43,530 nt of DNA from Leisingera sp. JC1 (GCF_001679925.1 NZ_LYUZ01000013.1:36109-79638), one strand, 5' to 3'; shown: positions 32,274-43,530, numbered from the stretch's first letter. Made by a program: numbers and translations. Notes: generated by a model not told the origin, from the letters alone.

Positions 32274-33242
32274 TCAGGAGCGGCCCTTTCCCGTAGCCTC
32301 CTCGACAATGGGCATCCACTTGGCGCGGTTCACCGCCATCCACCCGCGCGCTGCGCCTTGCGGGGTCTCGCCGCGGACATCCACGAGGCCAATCAGCGGC
32401 TGCTGATCCCAGATACTCAGCTGGTAGTTCTTCAGGATCTCGTATGCGGCCGGCCAGCGGTCCTTCAGCTCTGGCCAGCTCGCCTTGACCACGCCGCCGC
32501 GGTAGAAGTCGCAGTCGCCAGTGGCCTTGGGGTTCGGCCCCCAGGACGGATCGGTGTAACAGGCGGGCTCCGGCTTGGGCAGGCGCACAAACTGCAGCGC
32601 ATATGAGGACATCGCCCAATGCGGTGCCCAAAAGGTGGAGATCACCGGACGCTTCTCCCTGTAGGCCGCCTGAAACGCCTCAATCATTGCCGCCTCGGAC
32701 TCGGCCGCGACCACGTCGAAGGGCAGTTCCAGCGCCCGGATCCGGTCGGCTCCGGGCGAGCCCCAGGATTCCGGGTAGGCCAGGTAGATGCCGCGCTTGC
32801 CCTTGCCATCTTCTGAGAAGATGCCAGCGCAGTCGCGCAGCGCCTCCCAATTCGGCAATCCAGGGCACATCTGCGCAACGTAAGGCGGGAAGACCACGCC
32901 ATTGCGCGCGTCCAGCCCCATATCGCCAAGATTCTCCAGCTGCCCCGCATCCACTAGGTCGAAGTACTCAGCAGGGTCGCTGCTGGTCCAGACCTCCACC
33001 ATCGCGTGCACATCGCCAGTAGCAATTTCACCATACAGGTTGCTCTGGTCCGCCTCGACATATTCGACCGTATATCCAGCCTCTTCCAGAATGCCGCCAG
33101 CAATGTAAGTCGACAGGTGCTGGCCGGTCCAGTTGTTCAGCGACAGCCGGATCGGGGTTCCCACGTCCCCCATGTCAGCTGCTTCGGCGGCTCCCGAAAC
33201 CGCCAGCGCCGCAAACACCGCGGCAATCACATTGAATTTCAT
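32274..33242 (-). CDS. Betaine/TMAO-type ABC substrate-binding protein 2 (paralogue)
   Basis: 322 residues, clearly homologous along its length to the neighbouring binding protein (shared NNWTGQH, FWAPHWAMSSYALQFV, CYTDPSWGPNPKATGDCDF, GLVDV and a closing KW block). A signal peptide ends near AEAAD. It has GGGAG before ATG 33242, and its own terminator. It has no permease or ATPase of its own, so it probably feeds the same importer with a different ligand or affinity. Sequence differences near the aromatic box (VEADQSNLYGE against VSAGMMNQFQA) hint at a changed specificity. Confidence 0.85.
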   Translation of the reverse strand: MKFNVIAAVFAALAVSGAAEAADMGDVGTPIRLSLNNWTGQHLSTYIAGGILEEAGYTVEYVEADQSNLYGEIATGDVHAMVEVWTSSDPAEYFDLVDAGQLENLGDMGLDARNGVVFPPYVAQMCPGLPNWEALRDCAGIFSEDGKGKRGIYLAYPESWGSPGADRIRALELPFDVVAAESEAAMIEAFQAAYREKRPVISTFWAPHWAMSSYALQFVRLPKPEPACYTDPSWGPNPKATGDCDFYRGGVVKASWPELKDRWPAAYEILKNYQLSIWDQQPLIGLVDVRGETPQGAARGWMAVNRAKWMPIVEEATGKGRS

Positions 33243-33404
33243 TGGCGTAACTCCCGTACTGCCAGTCGTCCCACACGCCGCGCCTCAGCGCAGCTCCGGG
33301 ATCAGGCATATCAGGCGGGAGTTGACAAAGATTAACGGCACGCAGGAACCGGTGCGCCTTCAGATAGAAAAACGCCTAAAACTTGCCTCAAGGGCGCGCT
33401 GGAA

Positions 33405-34196
33405 TCAGCCAGTGCGCCGCGCCACCAGCAGCACCGGATCGTAGGTCAGCGGCAGCTTGCCGCCCTGCTCGAACTGCGCGCGGTAAGCATCCTCGAACGA
33501 CCGCAGCTGCCGGCGGCTCCAACCCTGCTGGGCATTACCGTTCACTCCGGTTTGACGCAGGTGCTTGAGCACATCAAGCGCTGTATCAAATTCCAGCACG
33601 ACCGTTCGCTGCTCAATTGCCTGGATCTCCAAATCATCCGGCAAAACCGACGGCCATTCCTCCGCATCCAGGTAACTGGGTGCCGCGGCTGCTGACCCCA
33701 ACGCTGCCAGCTCCCGGAACTGGTTGCGGCCGAAGCCCGACAGCGCCAGCCAGCCGCCCGGCTTCAGATGCATTGCCAGCCGGGCCATCAGGGCCCGCGG
33801 GTCGGGTATCCACTGCACGGTTGAGGCAGAGGCGATCAGGTCCAGATCCTGCGGCAACGGCAGGCTTTCGACCGGACCGCTTCTGAAGCGGGTCTTAGCC
33901 TCGGCCGCCCTTTCCAGCGTCTGCATCACCTGCGCGGCCTCCGGCACAAGATCATTCAGGATCAGACTGTCGGCACTGAAACGCTGCAGCAGATTCCGGG
34001 TCAAATGTCCTGTACCGCAACCGAATTCCAAAACGCTGCCAAAGTGCCGCTGTGCGCACTGATCCTGCAGCATCCGGGCTAGATTTCCGGCTGTTCCTGC
34101 CTGCACCGAAGCCGCGCCATGATAGCTCTCAAGCCCGCGGCGGAAACTTTGCTGCACGCGGAACTGATCCAGGTGCGGGGACTGCATATCCTTCAT
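33405..34196 (-). CDS. bioC: Malonyl-ACP O-methyltransferase BioC
   Basis: 263 residues, a class-I AdoMet methyltransferase. AdoMet motif VLEFGCGTGHLTRNLL, then LNDLVPEAAQVM, and the family stretches LIASASTVQWIPDP and GGWLALSGFGRNQFREL, matching BioC. It methylates malonyl-ACP so that fatty-acid synthesis can build the pimeloyl chain; BioG removes the methyl ester later. It is the last gene of the operon. ATG 34196 overlaps the bioG stop by one base (TGATG). Confidence 0.9.
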   Translation of the reverse strand: MKDMQSPHLDQFRVQQSFRRGLESYHGAASVQAGTAGNLARMLQDQCAQRHFGSVLEFGCGTGHLTRNLLQRFSADSLILNDLVPEAAQVMQTLERAAEAKTRFRSGPVESLPLPQDLDLIASASTVQWIPDPRALMARLAMHLKPGGWLALSGFGRNQFRELAALGSAAAAPSYLDAEEWPSVLPDDLEIQAIEQRTVVLEFDTALDVLKHLRQTGVNGNAQQGWSRRQLRSFEDAYRAQFEQGGKLPLTYDPVLLVARRTG

Positions 34197-34810
34197 CAGA
34201 ACAGATCCTCCCATTTCACAAACCGGTCGAACGGTGCATGCGGCGCGTCCAGATGCGACACATTCTGCCCGGCCCAGGCGCGGGCCAGGTTGGCGGGCGG
34301 AAAGATCTTGTCGCCGGAGCTGATCCAGACCCGGCTGAACCGCATCTGCGGCGCATCCCCCCGGCGCTCCACCGCCAGCAACTCGGCACGCCGGGCCTCA
34401 ACATCCAGTGCCTCAGCTTCCTGCGGGGTGCCGAAGACACGGCCCAAGAACTGCTGGTAGCTGTCCAGGCTCAGGGTTTCCACGGTGCGGCGGAACACGG
34501 CGGGCGGAATACCCGCGCCGCGGTTCACCGGCTGCAGGCTGCCGTTCACTGCCGCCTTGCGGCTGAACGGATCCGGACGCCCCTGCTGCCAATGGGCATA
34601 TGAGGCCACACCAAACGACCAGGCCAGCAGGCTAACTGTTTCATAGCCGGACAGGTCAGGCAGGTCGGCTTCCAGATCGGAATAATCATTGGCAAACAGG
34701 ATGTCCTGTTCACCGTCCAGGTGCCAGAACACCTCCGGCCCCACAGCCCAGCCGCCGAAGACCACAATGGCCTCGGCTGCCTGGTTCTGTTTGAGCCAGC
34801 GGAACTCCAT
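34196..34810 (-). CDS. bioG: Pimeloyl-[ACP] methyl ester esterase BioG (DUF452)
   Basis: 204 residues of the DUF452/BioG family, an alpha/beta-hydrolase that cuts pimeloyl-ACP methyl ester to end chain growth. Ser nucleophile in LLAWSFGVASYAHW (AWSFG in place of the usual GxSxG), Asp region WISSGDKIFPP, and His in DAPHAPFDRFVKWED. It fills the role played by BioH in E. coli. Start ATG 34810, with GGGAG at the end of bioA; it is three bases from bioA and overlaps bioC, so it is fully embedded in the operon. Confidence 0.88.
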   Translation of the reverse strand: MEFRWLKQNQAAEAIVVFGGWAVGPEVFWHLDGEQDILFANDYSDLEADLPDLSGYETVSLLAWSFGVASYAHWQQGRPDPFSRKAAVNGSLQPVNRGAGIPPAVFRRTVETLSLDSYQQFLGRVFGTPQEAEALDVEARRAELLAVERRGDAPQMRFSRVWISSGDKIFPPANLARAWAGQNVSHLDAPHAPFDRFVKWEDLF

Positions 34811-34813
34811 GGC

Positions 34814-36112
34814 TTACAGCTCCCGCGCCAGCCGCAGCATGCCTGCGGTGATTTCGCTCAGCTGATCCGGTGAGGTGATGAAGGGCGGCATGGTGTAGAT
34901 GTTGGTGCCGAAGGGGCGCAGGAACACGCCCATCTCATGCGCCCGCGCGTGGGCCTCATCCGCCGAGACCCGGTGCTTCATCTCGATAACGCCAATGGCA
35001 CCCAGCACCCTAACATCCGCCACGTTGGGCAGGTCGCGCGCCGGGGCAAGCTCGGCCTCCATCTGTTCGCCAATTGAAGCCACCGTGCCGCGCCAATCCT
35101 GGCCCGTGAGCAGGTCCAGCGAGGCCTTCGCGGCCGCACAGGCCAGCGGGTTGCCCATATAGGTGGGACCGTGCATGAACAGGCCCGGATTGCCGCCGCC
35201 GATGCCCTCTGCCACACGGTCATTGGTCATGGTGCAGGCAAATGAGATATGACCGCCGGTCAGCCCCTTGCCGAGGCAGATGATATCCGGCTCCACCGTG
35301 CAAAAGCTGGTGGCAAACAGTTCGCCCGTGCGGCCAAAGCCGGTGGCGATCTCGTCGAAAATCAGGAGGATGCCCAGCTCGTTGCACATGGCACGGGCCT
35401 GATTGAGATATTCCGGGTGGTAGAAATACATACCGCCGGTGCCTTGCACCACGGGCTCCAGAATGAAGGCGGCGATCCTCTCGGCGTTGGCTTCCAGCAC
35501 GGCGCGCAGCTCATCCAGGCCGTTCTGCGACGGGTCGTCGATCCACTCCTCGTGGATGCGGACCGGCGGGCGGGAGACGAAGTGCTGCACGCTCAGCGCG
35601 CCCTGGAACAGGTGGTGCATGCCGGTGTCCGGGTCGCAGACGCTCATCGCCTTCCAGGTGTCGCCGTGATAGCCGGAGCGGATGGTGGCGAACTCCTGGC
35701 GCTCCGCCTGGCCGATGGCGTGCTGGTATTGCACCGCCATCTTCATTGCCACCTCGACCGAGACGGACCCCGAATCGCAGTAGAAGATGCGGGTGAGGCT
35801 TTCGGGGGTGACCTCCAAGAGCTTGCGGCCCAGGTCGATGGCCGGGTCATGGGTCAGCCCGCCGAACATCACATGCGGCAGGGTGTCGAGCTGGTCGTGG
35901 ATTGCCTGGGTGATCGCCGGGTTCTTGTGGCCGTGCATCATGCACCACCAGGACGACATGGCGTCGATCAGCCGGGTGCCGTCGTCCAGGGTGATGTACA
36001 TGCCTTCGCTTTCCTTCACCACAAAAGTCGGGCCGGGCTTGGCGACATTGGTGTAAGGATGCCAAAGGTGCTGCTGGTCGAATTCCAGTTGGGTGAGGTC
36101 TGCGGCGCTCAT
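34814..36112 (-). CDS. bioA: Adenosylmethionine-8-amino-7-oxononanoate aminotransferase
   Basis: 432 residues, usual length. A PLP enzyme that uses AdoMet as amino donor to make 7,8-diaminopelargonic acid. Typical: QQHLWHPYTNV at the N-terminus, MSSWWCMMHGHKNPAI, CDSGSVSVEVAMKMA, YHGDTWKAMSVCDP, the PLP Asp in LIFDEIATGFGRTGELFA, and the Schiff-base Lys in CLGKGLTGGHI. ATG 36112 overlaps the bioD stop by four bases. Confidence 0.96.
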   Translation of the reverse strand: MSAADLTQLEFDQQHLWHPYTNVAKPGPTFVVKESEGMYITLDDGTRLIDAMSSWWCMMHGHKNPAITQAIHDQLDTLPHVMFGGLTHDPAIDLGRKLLEVTPESLTRIFYCDSGSVSVEVAMKMAVQYQHAIGQAERQEFATIRSGYHGDTWKAMSVCDPDTGMHHLFQGALSVQHFVSRPPVRIHEEWIDDPSQNGLDELRAVLEANAERIAAFILEPVVQGTGGMYFYHPEYLNQARAMCNELGILLIFDEIATGFGRTGELFATSFCTVEPDIICLGKGLTGGHISFACTMTNDRVAEGIGGGNPGLFMHGPTYMGNPLACAAAKASLDLLTGQDWRGTVASIGEQMEAELAPARDLPNVADVRVLGAIGVIEMKHRVSADEAHARAHEMGVFLRPFGTNIYTMPPFITSPDQLSEITAGMLRLAREL

Positions 36113-36735
36113 GCCAAGGCCTCCTTGATCAAGCCCACCCGGATGCTCGCTTGAAACGCTACCGCCAAAGCGTCAGAGGTCAGCTCGCCCAGTACCGGCA
36201 AGCGCCCCAGATGCGCCACTTGGCCGAACTGGCAGATGGTTTCCTCCACCGCCGGTTCCGCGTCACCGATGAATGCTACGCCGACAACCTCACAGCCCGC
36301 ATCGCGTAGCGCCTTCAGCGAAAGGAGCGTATGGTTTATCGTCCCCAGCTGCGTCCGTGCACACAGGATCACCGGCGCACCCCAGCGGGCGAACAGGTCG
36401 AGATACAGCACCTTGCGGTTCAGCGGCACCATCAGCCCGCCTGCGCCTTCAGCCACCAGCACGCCTTCGACCTCAGGCAGCGGCAGCGCGTGCGGGTCGA
36501 TCTCCACACCCTCGGCCTCTGCCGACAGATGCGGCGAGGCGGGAAGCTGCAGCAGGTACCCCTCCGGCAGCGCCGGGCGGCCCGACAGGCGGGAAACGAT
36601 CTGGCTGTCGGTCTCCTCCTCCAGCCCCGATTGCACCGGCTTCCAGTAGGTTGCGCCCAGCGCCTGCACCAGGCCGGCCGAGAAAATAGTCTTGCCGATG
36701 CCGGTATCGGTTCCGGTCACGATCAGCGCGCTCAT
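36109..36735 (-). CDS. bioD: Dethiobiotin synthetase
   Basis: 208 residues. It closes the ureido ring using CO2 and ATP. The P-loop VTGTDTGIGKTIFSAGL, EGAGGLMVPLN (magnesium and substrate loop) and CARTQLGTINHTLLSLKAL are the family signatures. ATGA overlaps with both the bioF stop (36732-36735) and the bioA start (36109-36112). Confidence 0.95.
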   Translation of the reverse strand: MSALIVTGTDTGIGKTIFSAGLVQALGATYWKPVQSGLEEETDSQIVSRLSGRPALPEGYLLQLPASPHLSAEAEGVEIDPHALPLPEVEGVLVAEGAGGLMVPLNRKVLYLDLFARWGAPVILCARTQLGTINHTLLSLKALRDAGCEVVGVAFIGDAEPAVEETICQFGQVAHLGRLPVLGELTSDALAVAFQASIRVGLIKEALA

Positions 36736-37871
36736 GCTGCACTCTCCATTTCCCGGGCGAGGTCTTCGAACATCTGGGTGATGACTTTTGACCCGGTATT
36801 CAACGTGATCGACAGCCGCAGCCGTGAGGTGCCGCGCGGCACTGTCGGCGGGCGGATGCCGCGGATGTCATAACCGCGGGTCTGCATTGCAGCGGCCAGC
36901 GCCATGGTGCGCTTGTCGTCGCCGATCACCACCGGCAGGATCTGGCTTTGATAACCTTCCAGCCCGCAAAGGCGCTTGGCCTCGCCTTGGGCATGGATGA
37001 TCCCTTGCCAGGCTTGCTCACGGCGGCCCGGGTTCTGTTGAAGTTCCTGCAGGGCTGCCCGCACCAAAGCCGCATTCAAGGGCGACGGCGCGGTGGCAAA
37101 GATGAAGCCGCGCGCCTTGTTGATCAGCGTCTCGATCAGCACCCGCTGACCGCAGATCAAAGCGCCAGAGGCGCCCAGCGCCTTGCCGCAGGTGTGCAGG
37201 GACAGGACGTTCGGGCGGTGGGCGATGCCGTGTGCCAGCCCGCGGCCCAGATCGCCGAATACGCCCGAGGAATGCGCCTCATCCACAACCAGAACCGCGC
37301 CCTCTGCATCCGCCAGCGCCATCAGTGCCTCCAGCGGGGCGAGGTCTCCATCCATCGAATAGACCGCCTCAACCGCGATCCAGACCTGGCCTGCGCCGCC
37401 TGACGAGCGCCAGTCCTTCAGCACCCGTGCCGCGTCCTCCGAATCGCTGTGTGCAAAGCTGCGGGTCTCTGCCCGGCCCAGCCGCATCCCGTCATGGGTG
37501 CTGGCATGGATCAGCGCGTCATAGAGCACCAGATCGCCCTGCTGCGGCAGGGCGGAGAAGATCGCCTGATTGGCGTTGAAACCGCCGCCCATGAACAACG
37601 CGGCCTCGGTGCCGAAGAATTCAGCCGCCTCAGCTTCCAGACGCTGGTGTTCCGCGTCATTGCCGCGCAAGAGGCGCGAGCCGCCCGCCCCCACCGGCAC
37701 CCCGCGCGCCAGCGCGTCTGCGGCGGCGGCGCGCAGCACATCGCTGCCCGCCAGCCCGATATAGTCGTTGGAGGCAAAGTCATGCCCGTCCCGCGGCATC
37801 AGCTGACGGTAGCGTCCGCGCGTGCGCAGCGCTTCCAGCGATTTCTCATGCCTCGGGAAGGCGCCCGCCAT
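36732..37871 (-). CDS. bioF: 8-amino-7-oxononanoate synthase
   Basis: 379 residues, an alpha-oxoamine synthase that joins pimeloyl-ACP (or -CoA) with alanine. FASNDYIGLAG near the N-terminus, GAGGSRLLRGND, VDEAHSSGVFGDLGRG and the PLP Lys in LHTCGKALGASGALICG. ATG 37871 overlaps the bioB stop by one base (TGATG). Confidence 0.95.
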   Translation of the reverse strand: MAGAFPRHEKSLEALRTRGRYRQLMPRDGHDFASNDYIGLAGSDVLRAAAADALARGVPVGAGGSRLLRGNDAEHQRLEAEAAEFFGTEAALFMGGGFNANQAIFSALPQQGDLVLYDALIHASTHDGMRLGRAETRSFAHSDSEDAARVLKDWRSSGGAGQVWIAVEAVYSMDGDLAPLEALMALADAEGAVLVVDEAHSSGVFGDLGRGLAHGIAHRPNVLSLHTCGKALGASGALICGQRVLIETLINKARGFIFATAPSPLNAALVRAALQELQQNPGRREQAWQGIIHAQGEAKRLCGLEGYQSQILPVVIGDDKRTMALAAAMQTRGYDIRGIRPPTVPRGTSRLRLSITLNTGSKVITQMFEDLAREMESAA

Positions 37872-38848
37872 CAGCGGCTGCCGTCGCAGCCCGCAGCCAT
37901 GGCGGTGATGCCCAGACGGTCGAACAGCTGCTGGTCCTTATCCTCTTCGGGGTTGTCCGCGGTCAGCAGCGTGTCGCCCACAAAGATCGAGTTGGCCCCG
38001 GCAAAGAAGCACATCGCCTGCATCTCGTCGGACATGTCGGTGCGGCCCGCAGACAGGCGCACATGCGATTTCGGCATCAGGATGCGGGCCAGCGCCACGG
38101 AACGGACGAATTCGATCGGGTCCAGCTTCTCGACATTGGCCAGCGGCGTGTCGGCGATCGGGATCAGCATGTTCACGGGCACCGAATCCGGATGCACCTC
38201 CAGCGTCGCCAGCGCCAGCATCATGTCGATGCGGTCGAGCTGCTGCTCCCCCATGCCGACGATGCCGCCGGAGCACACCTTGATGCCCGCTTCGCGCACC
38301 CGGTTCAGGGTGTCGATACGGTCGGCAAAGGTGCGGGTGGTGATGATTTCGGAGTAGTAGCGCTCCGAGGTGTCGATGTTGTGGTTATAGTAGTCGAGAC
38401 CGGCATCGCGCAGGCGGAACACCTGTTCCTCGTCCAGCATGCCCAGGGTCATGCAGGTTTCCATGCCCAGGTCCTTGACCCCCTGCACCATCGCCTCCAG
38501 CGCCGCCATGTCGCGGTCCTTGGGCGAGCGCCAGGCGGCGCCCATGCAGTAGCGGGTCGCGCCGCCTTCTTTGGCTTTCTTGGCCTCCGCGATCACCCGT
38601 TGCACCTCGATCAGCTTGGAGGCCGAGAGCTGCGCGCCGTTGCGGGCTGACTGCGAGCAATACGCGCAATCCTCGGCGCAGCCGCCGGTCTTGATGCTGA
38701 GGAGCTTGGATTTCTGCACCTGGTTGGGGTCGAAGTACTGCCGGTGCACGGTGTGGGCCTGAAACAGCAAGTCCATGAAAGGCTTGTTATAAATCGCTTC
38801 CGCTTCCTCGCGGGTCCAGTCGGTGCGGATGGGTGCAGCGTCCAGCAT
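37871..38848 (-). CDS. bioB: Biotin synthase
   Basis: 325 residues, a radical-SAM enzyme that inserts sulfur into dethiobiotin. The [4Fe-4S] ligands are Cys57, Cys61 and Cys64 (CAEDCAYC); ligands for the second cluster and [24 protein letters not shown] and [20 protein letters not shown] are family signatures. Start ATG 38848, with AGGAG seven bases before. First gene of the operon, transcribed from a promoter that bears a BioR box. Confidence 0.96.
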   Translation of the reverse strand: MLDAAPIRTDWTREEAEAIYNKPFMDLLFQAHTVHRQYFDPNQVQKSKLLSIKTGGCAEDCAYCSQSARNGAQLSASKLIEVQRVIAEAKKAKEGGATRYCMGAAWRSPKDRDMAALEAMVQGVKDLGMETCMTLGMLDEEQVFRLRDAGLDYYNHNIDTSERYYSEIITTRTFADRIDTLNRVREAGIKVCSGGIVGMGEQQLDRIDMMLALATLEVHPDSVPVNMLIPIADTPLANVEKLDPIEFVRSVALARILMPKSHVRLSAGRTDMSDEMQAMCFFAGANSIFVGDTLLTADNPEEDKDQQLFDRLGITAMAAGCDGSR

Positions 38849-38901
38849 GCTGTCTCCTGTTCTCTATACCTGTTGGCCATGCGCGGATGGCGTTTCCGGT
38901 T

Positions 38902-38911
38902 TTATAGATAA
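38902..38911. promoter_or_regulatory. BioR operator (TTATAGATAA)
   Basis: An exact match to the alphaproteobacterial BioR consensus TTATMKATAA, 54 bases before bioB. BioR is a GntR-family repressor of biotin genes. On the minus strand it reads TTATCTATAA and overlaps the -10 box CTATAA. A second, partial match (TATCTACCTATAA, near 38966) is too imperfect to claim. Confidence 0.88.
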
Positions 38912-38930
38912 TTTTGAGAGCACCGATCAA
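38902..38930 (-). promoter_or_regulatory. Promoter of the biotin operon
   Basis: On the minus strand: -35 TTGATC (38930-38925), 17-base spacer, -10 CTATAA (38907-38902). The BioR box lies directly over the -10 element, so BioR binding would block polymerase. Confidence 0.75.
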
Positions 38931-39029
38931 GCATCAAAGCTGCGCTGCAGCGATTTGCCTCAAATATCTACCTATAAGGCCAACACCGAACTGATATTAA
39001 TGCCAAAAAATAATCTACAAAGATTCCGG

Positions 39030-39058
39030 TTGACGCAAACCCCGCACCTCCCCTAGCC
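39030..39058 (+). promoter_or_regulatory. Promoter of the thiamine operon
   Basis: TTGACG (39030-39035), 17-base spacer, CTAGCC (39053-39058); a start near 39065 fits the beginning of the riboswitch exactly. The -10 is weak. Confidence 0.5.
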
Positions 39059-39065
39059 CTATAGG

Positions 39066-39175
39066 CACGCAGGGGAGTCCCGCCCAAGGGACTGAGAGGC
39101 GTCATGGTGCGGGGTATCCCGGACCGGCGGCGCGACCCTTTGAACCTGACCCAGTTGATACTGGCGTAGGAAGCA
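39066..39175 (+). promoter_or_regulatory. TPP riboswitch (THI element)
   Basis: The conserved THI-box cores are all present: AGGGGAGTCC (39071-39080), CTGAGAG (39092-39098), ACCCTTTGAACCTGA (39135-39149) and CTGGCGTAGGAAGC (39161-39174). It binds thiamine pyrophosphate and should shut off thiC and the genes behind it. The expression platform is described separately. Confidence 0.95.
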
Positions 39176-39229
39176 AGAAACATGGCGCGGCGCCCCGGCG
39201 GCAACCCGTGTTTCGGACAGGCAGCATGC

Positions 39230-39262
39230 GTGCACCGGCCGTACACCGGCTGTACACCCCCC
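39230..39262 (+). repeat. Three 11-base direct repeats in the thiC leader
   Basis: GTGCACCGGCC (39230-39240), GTACACCGGCT (39241-39251) and GTACACCCCCC (39252-39262) follow each other without a gap, between the riboswitch aptamer and the ribosome site of thiC. Confidence 0.65.
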
Positions 39263-39270
39263 TGCCCGTT

Positions 39271-42106
<2,836 letters not shown>

Positions 42107-42273
42107 GATTTCGGCAAGTGACCTGCAATCTGCCCTGCGGGAACTCGGCTTTGCCGGTTCCTCGGTCGCGACCGCGCTGAATGGCACATTTGTGGCCCGC
42201 GGCCAGCGGGCAGAGGTGCAACTGGCGGAGGGCGACCAGCTGGAAGTGCTGGCCCCGATGCAGGGAGGCTGAG

Positions 42274-43041
42274 ATGCAGCTTTACGGAACAGAGATCACC
42301 TCACGGCTGCTGCTGGGCACGGCGCAATACCCGTCGCCTGCGGTGCTGACGGAGGCGGTGAAGGCCAGCGGCACGGAGATCATCACCGTGTCCCTGCGCC
42401 GGGAGACCGCCGATGGATCCGGCACCGCCTTTTGGCAGGACCTGCAGAAGACCGGCTGCCGCATCCTGCCGAACACCGCGGGCTGCCATTCGGTGCAGGA
42501 GGCGGTGACAACTGCCCGTATGGCACGGGAGCTGTTTGATACGCCGTGGATCAAGCTGGAGGTGATCGGCCATTCCGACACCCTGCAGCCGGATGTGTTC
42601 GGGCTGGTGGAGGCTGCGCGGATGCTGAGCAGCGAAGGGTTCCAGGTTTTTCCCTACACCACCGACGATCTGGTGGTGGGCGAAAAGCTCCTGGAAGCGG
42701 GCTGCGAGGTGCTGATGCCCTGGGGCGCACCGATCGGCTCCGGCCAGGGGCTGCGCAACCCGGATGCCTTGCGCGCGATGCGGGCGCATTTCCCGGATGT
42801 GCCGCTGGTTGTTGATGCCGGGATCGGGCGGCCATCGGATGCCGCCCAGGCGATGGAGCTGGGGATGGATGCGGTGCTGCTGAACACTGCCGTGGCCAAG
42901 GCCGGCGACCCGGCAGGCATGGCGCGCGCCATGGCGCTGGCTGTTGAGGCTGGCCGCGCGGGCTTTACTGCCGACCCGATGGAGCGGCGCGACATGGCGG
43001 TGCCCTCAACCCCGGTTCTGGGAATGGCGGAGTTTGCTTGA
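42274..43041 (+). CDS. thiG: Thiazole synthase ThiG
   Basis: 255 residues, a TIM barrel that forms the thiazole phosphate from DXP, ThiS-thiocarboxylate and iminoglycine. The Schiff-base Lys is in WIKLEVIGD-type [72 protein letters not shown] and [10 protein letters not shown] are family blocks. ATG 42274 ([16 protein letters not shown]) follows GGGAGG; the frame is open from 42181 within thiS, but that part is a shadow. Confidence 0.95.
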   Translation: MQLYGTEITSRLLLGTAQYPSPAVLTEAVKASGTEIITVSLRRETADGSGTAFWQDLQKTGCRILPNTAGCHSVQEAVTTARMARELFDTPWIKLEVIGHSDTLQPDVFGLVEAARMLSSEGFQVFPYTTDDLVVGEKLLEAGCEVLMPWGAPIGSGQGLRNPDALRAMRAHFPDVPLVVDAGIGRPSDAAQAMELGMDAVLLNTAVAKAGDPAGMARAMALAVEAGRAGFTADPMERRDMAVPSTPVLGMAEFA

Positions 43042-43530
43042 TGGAACGGTTTTATCTGATCACAGGCCATGTGGGACGGCTGGAGTTGCTGGTGCCGCAT
43101 GGGGTCAAGCTGGTGCAGCTGCGGATCAAGGACCAGCCGGAGGCTGAAGTGCGCCGTCAGATTGCCCGGGCGCGGGATTTCTGCGCGGTGCATGATGCCC
43201 AGCTGGTGGTCAATGACTATTGGCAGGCGGCGCTGGATCTGAACTGCGGCTTTGTGCACCTGGGACAAGAGGACATGGACACCGCCGACTTTGCCGCGCT
43301 GCGCCGCAAGGGAGTCCGCTTCGGCCTGTCGACCCATGACGAGACGGAGCTGGACCGCGCCCTGTCCCTTGGGCCCGCATATGTGGCGCTGGGGCCGGTT
43401 TATCCGACGCTTCTGAAGAAGATGAAGTGGGGGCCGCAGGGGCTGGAGCGGGTGACGCGCTGGAAGCAGATGGCGGGAGAGACCCCGCTGGTGGCCATCG
43501 GCGGGCTGACGCCGGAGCGGCTGCCGGGGG
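43041..43530 (+). CDS. thiE: Thiamine-phosphate synthase ThiE (cut by window end)
   Basis: 163 residues are visible and the frame is open at the window edge. [70 protein letters not shown] and ALGPVYPTLLKKMKWGPQGL match ThiE, the TIM-barrel enzyme joining HMP-PP and thiazole phosphate. The usual length is about 200-215 residues, so some 40-50 are missing. ATG 43041 overlaps the thiG stop by one base (TGATG). Confidence 0.9.
   Translation, partial: MERFYLITGHVGRLELLVPHGVKLVQLRIKDQPEAEVRRQIARARDFCAVHDAQLVVNDYWQAALDLNCGFVHLGQEDMDTADFAALRRKGVRFGLSTHDETELDRALSLGPAYVALGPVYPTLLKKMKWGPQGLERVTRWKQMAGETPLVAIGGLTPERLPG

Noticed and set aside
38955-38980. A second BioR box near TATCTACCTATAA
   Set aside because: The match to TTATMKATAA is broken by extra bases between the half-sites; only the perfect box at 38902 is claimed.

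Overview
The window reads as a chromosomal segment of an alphaproteobacterium of the Rhodobacteraceae (Roseobacter group; gene content and order suggest something close to Leisingera, Phaeobacter or Ruegeria, but no search was run). The reasons are high GC, a DUF1127 gene followed by CCUCCUCCC-loop small RNAs, a hisB-hisH-hisA-hisF-hisE cluster with insertions, a fused two-domain betaine-type ABC permease, and a biotin operon with a BioR-type operator. Genes are dense, mostly with good Shine-Dalgarno sites, and many are translationally coupled through ATGA or TGATG overlaps.

Layout. 1-330: the end of a DUF1127 gene and four hairpins of the CcsR/cuckoo small RNA type, the last doubling as a terminator. 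444-2096: metallophosphoesterase and EamA-type transporter. 2192-4549: UvrD/PcrA helicase (minus). 4756-7782: membrane diguanylate cyclase and FMN-dependent alpha-hydroxy-acid oxidase. 8105-11548: pyruvate carboxylase. 11622-12377: a secreted DUF2314 protein and a small membrane protein. 12534-15516: three identical tRNA-Gly(GCC) genes, each with its own promoter and terminator; between copies 1 and 2 lies a compact restriction-modification island (C5-cytosine methyltransferase, NaeI-family endonuclease, Vsr mismatch endonuclease). 15669-17021: class-III aminotransferase.

17099-23886: histidine genes hisB-hisH, hisA, hisF-hisE, interspersed with a divergent stand-alone RAM-domain protein, an AraC regulator/peroxiredoxin pair, a small WGR protein, and DUF2147, DUF302 and membrane proteins. 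23887-27703: an array of GC-rich GCA-loop hairpins, a CoA-binding protein, a YHS protein, RlmB, tRNA-Tyr, and a DUF2478-NnrU pair. 27827-33242: a betaine/TMAO-type ABC importer (fused permease, ATPase, binding protein) followed upstream by a second, separately transcribed paralogous binding protein.

33405-43530: a vitamin block. A complete six-gene biotin operon bioB-F-D-A-G-C runs on the minus strand from a promoter whose -10 box is covered by a BioR site. On the plus strand, from the same 478-base spacer, a TPP riboswitch precedes thiC-thiO-thiS-thiG-thiE (thiE is cut by the window end).

Most notable: the NaeI-type island between tRNA-Gly repeats, with hairpins in front of the endonuclease gene; the four-hairpin CcsR array; the GCA-loop hairpin array after hisE; two 9-base tandem duplications in the AraC/peroxiredoxin promoter region; and paired binding proteins sharing a Cys-bounded loop.
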